From: Aquila chrysaetos chrysaetos
Lineage: Eukaryota; Chordata; Aves; Accipitriformes; Accipitridae
Direction of reading: 5' to 3'
DNA: 64,000 nucleotides
Assembly: GCF_900496995.4 (NCBI RefSeq)
Contig: NC_044029.1
Span: 12,462,001-12,526,000 of the forward strand
Shown here: piece by piece, positions 60,757-64,000 of the stretch
Numbering within the stretch: position 1 is the first letter of the stretch
Layout: each line of letters starts with the position of its first letter
Notes under the pieces: model-generated
Told to the model about the DNA's origin: nothing
What the model saw: only the letters and a program-made list of their open reading frames with translations
Databases searched by the model: none
Translations under genes and position numbers: made by a program

Positions 60757-63700
60757 ACCAGTAACCAGTGCAGCTGCATCAGAGCAGTGCCGGCAGGCAG
60801 GCAGCATGGCAAACTGCATGAGGGCTCTGTTGTTTTCCACACCACACCACATTAATTATTCACATTTTTCTGAGACTTCTGCAGGTAATCTTAAAAATAT
60901 TTCCGCAGTGAATATTTGTTAAATTATGCATGGTGTTTACTTTCATTCTTCTGCAGTTCTGCCGTCTTTCATGAATATGAAAAGCAGAAATCTAGAGACC
61001 CGTCTTTCTTTTGACGGCAAAATTTTCCAGAGTGATCGGTCTGGTTATACAAATCCATACTCGTACTGGTGCTGCCATTTACTTCAGCAGGACTTCTTCA
61101 GTGAGTGGGGATTGCCTGCGTGAATACGGGACTGAAGCATTGCCTCCTCTGATGAGGAAGAACGGGAAAGCAGGTCTGCGCTGCCCGGAGATTGCCGTGT
61201 GCGCCTGAACCGCCTCGAAACACCTCAAGCAACATAATGGAGTCCAACAAAATTGATGTTGAAACCTCAAAATAATGGCAAGGCTCAGATACAATAAATA
61301 ATGGCTGTCTGCTAGGGACAGAGCTGGTGTTTCAGCGATGGTGAAGGAAGGGGCAGGATCAGAGTCAGAAATGAGAAACCTGTCAGGTGCACTCTTTTCT
61401 CCTGTTTTCCAAGAAAAAACTGCCTATGGTGTTCTCTTGGAAGCACCGGTACATCTTCAGGCCCTGGTCCTCAATATACAGGCTCGATGTTCCCAAGTGT
61501 GCTTGTTCTGGGGCATTCGGGAACATGAATCCCAATGCAGGAACAGGCAAAGTCACCCCAGGAATGTACACAGGCATCACACCTGCTTTGCAAATCAGGC
61601 CTTTAATCGCTTATGAGACGTGACTGAAACAGCAACTGAATTTCTTGTAACCGGTGTAAAACCAAGACAACCAATGTAAAAACCTTGCTTTTTCTCAGTT
61701 GTCATACTGAAATGAAGAATGTGCCAGTCAAAACGAGATCCAAAATCTGCAACTGGGATTCTCACAAATACTCAGAGCCAGCTTACTTAATTTGGACCAG
61801 GGCTAGAAATCCCTTAATTGTTATATCTTTTTTGAAAAACCCCAGTTTTCTAAAAACAAGTGTACAAACTGCCACAATAATTAAAAGCCTTGCTATTTTT
61901 TTTTTTTGAAAGAAACTCAGTTCCCCAACTGCTTGCAGCAAAAATACTTATTCTTAAACAAGTATTTCAATTGTTATTTGCAGTTCAAAAATCCAAACCT
62001 AAATTTACCCCTCAAACCTATTAAGGGATTCTGAACAAAAATATAACTAAGTAAATCATACCTCCCTGAAAAGTAAATAAAATTTTTAAAATATTTGTGT
62101 ATACCGAATGTCAATAGCAATATATGGAGAGGAATGTGTTTGTCTAGCAAAACCTTCCCGTAGTCAGCTGGGCTGCATTTACACGGCTGAGCCCGCTGAG
62201 TGCAGGCAGGGTGGGAGTCATGGGAGCAGATGTAGACGTCCAGCGATGGAGTGGAATAGGCACTTCCAGGACACGATACGTCTTATCCCAGAGCAGCTGT
62301 CTCAAATAGATCAGACACATCCCAGCTCCTAAAATACCTGCTCCTTTCCAACTCTAGAGCAAGGCCGGGTGGTGGGCGCTGACGCCGGGGTCTGGATGAT
62401 GCCGGGGCTGTCCTTAAAGGCAGGAGGGGCAGATCCCAGCCGGAGCGAGCTGGCTCTTCAGGTCCAATCCGCTGCGGTAGCAGGTACCTCTGCCAGAAAC
62501 TGGCCACACTCCACCCCAAAGGCCGGTGGGAGCTTTGCTCTGCCACTCCGTTTTATGTTCAGTCTTGATGTATTGATAACCTGTAATATTGATCATATTA
62601 ATAATTCATAATATCTAACTATTATGGGACCTTAAGATAGCCACTGTCTCATATTTCCCTGCCTCTGGAAATACCTCCCCCGGGACCGTTTGGAGGCATC
62701 GCACTGCCAGCACATAGTCACTCTGGGTTTGGCCGCTGTCCCCAAGTGTTGTTCCTCCTCCTCTTCTGCAGTTTCCAGCTGACGAGCTCTGAGTTTATCC
62801 TCTTATTAATCCCCTGGTACCTGGTCCTCCACCTTGCGCTGCTGGATGCAGTTTGATTCCTGCTACTTCAGTCCTTCGGGTCATGCGATTACCACCCCCC
62901 CCATCTCCCCCCGGCCCAACAAAACCTCACGGGTTTGTGTCAACACCAAATTTAATTGGCACCCTCGCATACTGAGGTCATTACTGAAGGGCTGACCCCA
63001 GAAGGGACGTTTTCTTTAAATCAGACGTAATAAAAAAGATACCCAAGTTGTTGGATTTTTTTTCCCAAGCTGTAGCTTAAAAGTATTCTAGTCCTTAGAT
63101 AGTCACTGGCAAATTATGCCTTGTCACACTGAAAGCATCAGTTTATGAATTGTTCTTTTTAAAAACCAAGTCTGTATAAAGGAGCTCAGGATTATGTAGA
63201 AGGATTATACTGGTAGAATTCTATATTTTGTTGCACATATTAATGCATCAAACAGGTATTTTCCTAAAGAAATCTTCCTGTATTGCAGTATAACAGAAAA
63301 GTATTGTAGCCCAGATTACCAATACCTTGCCAATCATCTCAATATATTGAGATCATCATTATTTACCATTCAGACTCCATGGCAACACTGAATGTAAATA
63401 TATTTACTAATATTCTTATAAATGGAGATTAAGGCTTTGCACATTCCAGCTGTGAACCTGCTGGGAGGTGAAGCAGGGACTCCATCTGCTCTTATGTTTA
63501 AGTTGGCTGAAAAAAATCAAACACCAATTTAAAGGAATATCGCATTAAAGAAAAGGCATTTTATTCTTTCAAAAAAATCCGAGTTATTGGTCAGCTTCTT
63601 GTACTCTCCCAGTCCTTTTGGAGCTGCTGCTGCCGGGCAAGATAATAGCATCGATCTCCCTGGTTTTGCTGCAATTGCTTCTTTGTCCAAGCGTATTAAT

Positions 63701-64000
63701 TGCCAATATCAGTTGCGTACCATCGGATTTCTGTCCGGGACGTCCCCTGCAATGCCACACCTTCCCTGCGGTGCCAGGCGCTGTCAGGCTGGCCATCAGC
63801 AGCAGAGGCAGCCCCGCAGAAATGCTGAATTAGCACGGGCGGTGGGATGCGCTGAGAGCACTGGGAACAAATACACATCCATCATCCTACAGGTCCAGCA
63901 AGGAGAGACGGGCTTGCAGTTTTCTAGTTTATGTATTCTGCCCGTGGTGCTTAACTAACAGCAGCATCACATTAAGAGATTTTATAAAACCTTCCAGCCC
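60757..64000. other. Intergenic, no gene supported
   Basis: This mostly AT-rich interval (61.6-62.1 and 63.0-63.6 kb) has no recognisable coding sequence to the right edge. A possible repeat relic at 61076-61120 is listed separately. Confidence 0.5.
61076..61120. repeat. Possible ancient amniote repeat relic
   Basis: The words acttcagcaggactt and cagtgagtggggattgcctg resemble gacttcaatgggactactcac.tgagtaaggattgcagg, which I recall from old repeats in reptile and bird genomes. Similarity is partial and from memory. Confidence 0.3.

Overview
The window is vertebrate nuclear DNA, almost certainly from a bird. Short GT-AG exons sit in AT-rich introns, the BBS10 promoter is a CpG island, there is a CR1 LINE 3' end typical of birds, and one LTR family of avian ERVL type occurs three times. 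No prokaryotic features, CRISPR arrays or rRNA operons were seen. The gene order OSBPL8 then BBS10 on one strand matches human 12q21.

Layout. (1) Positions 1-10036 hold the last eleven coding exons of OSBPL8 (plus strand), covering the C-terminal half of the lipid-transfer (ORD) domain, a linker and the C-terminal membrane anchor. The 5' part of the gene lies off the left edge. (2) Positions 10037 to about 13.8 kb are the probable OSBPL8 3' UTR and a short spacer. (3) Positions 13.88-15.42 kb are a CpG island holding the BBS10 promoter, exon 1 (14222-14406), a 90-bp intron and the GC-rich first half of exon 2. BBS10 ends at 16453 with AATAAA only 7 nt beyond the stop codon. (4) From 16.5 kb to 64 kb I can support no protein gene. 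This is a gene-poor interval on the side where NAP1L1 lies in other amniotes. It alternates AT-rich stretches that could be conserved noncoding elements with CpG-dense blocks (about 26.4-27.1, 35.9-36.8, 38.9-40.4, 41.8-42.2 and 43.2-44.2 kb). It also holds three solo LTRs of one family (34288-34867 and 38053-38642 minus, 60178-60756 plus), a probable LTR of another family (35295-35867 minus), a CR1 fragment (52257-52345) and faint relics of older amniote repeats.

Roles. ORP8 (OSBPL8) is an ER-anchored lipid exchanger at membrane contact sites. BBS10 is a divergent chaperonin-like protein needed to assemble the BBSome of cilia. They are neighbours by synteny with no known joint pathway. The most notable observations are the very compact BBS10 architecture, a CpG-rich block at 26.4-27.1 kb with a possible orphan first exon, a 36-G homopolymer, a 58-bp perfectly alternating purine-pyrimidine tract, and the trio of solo LTRs with readable target-site duplications.
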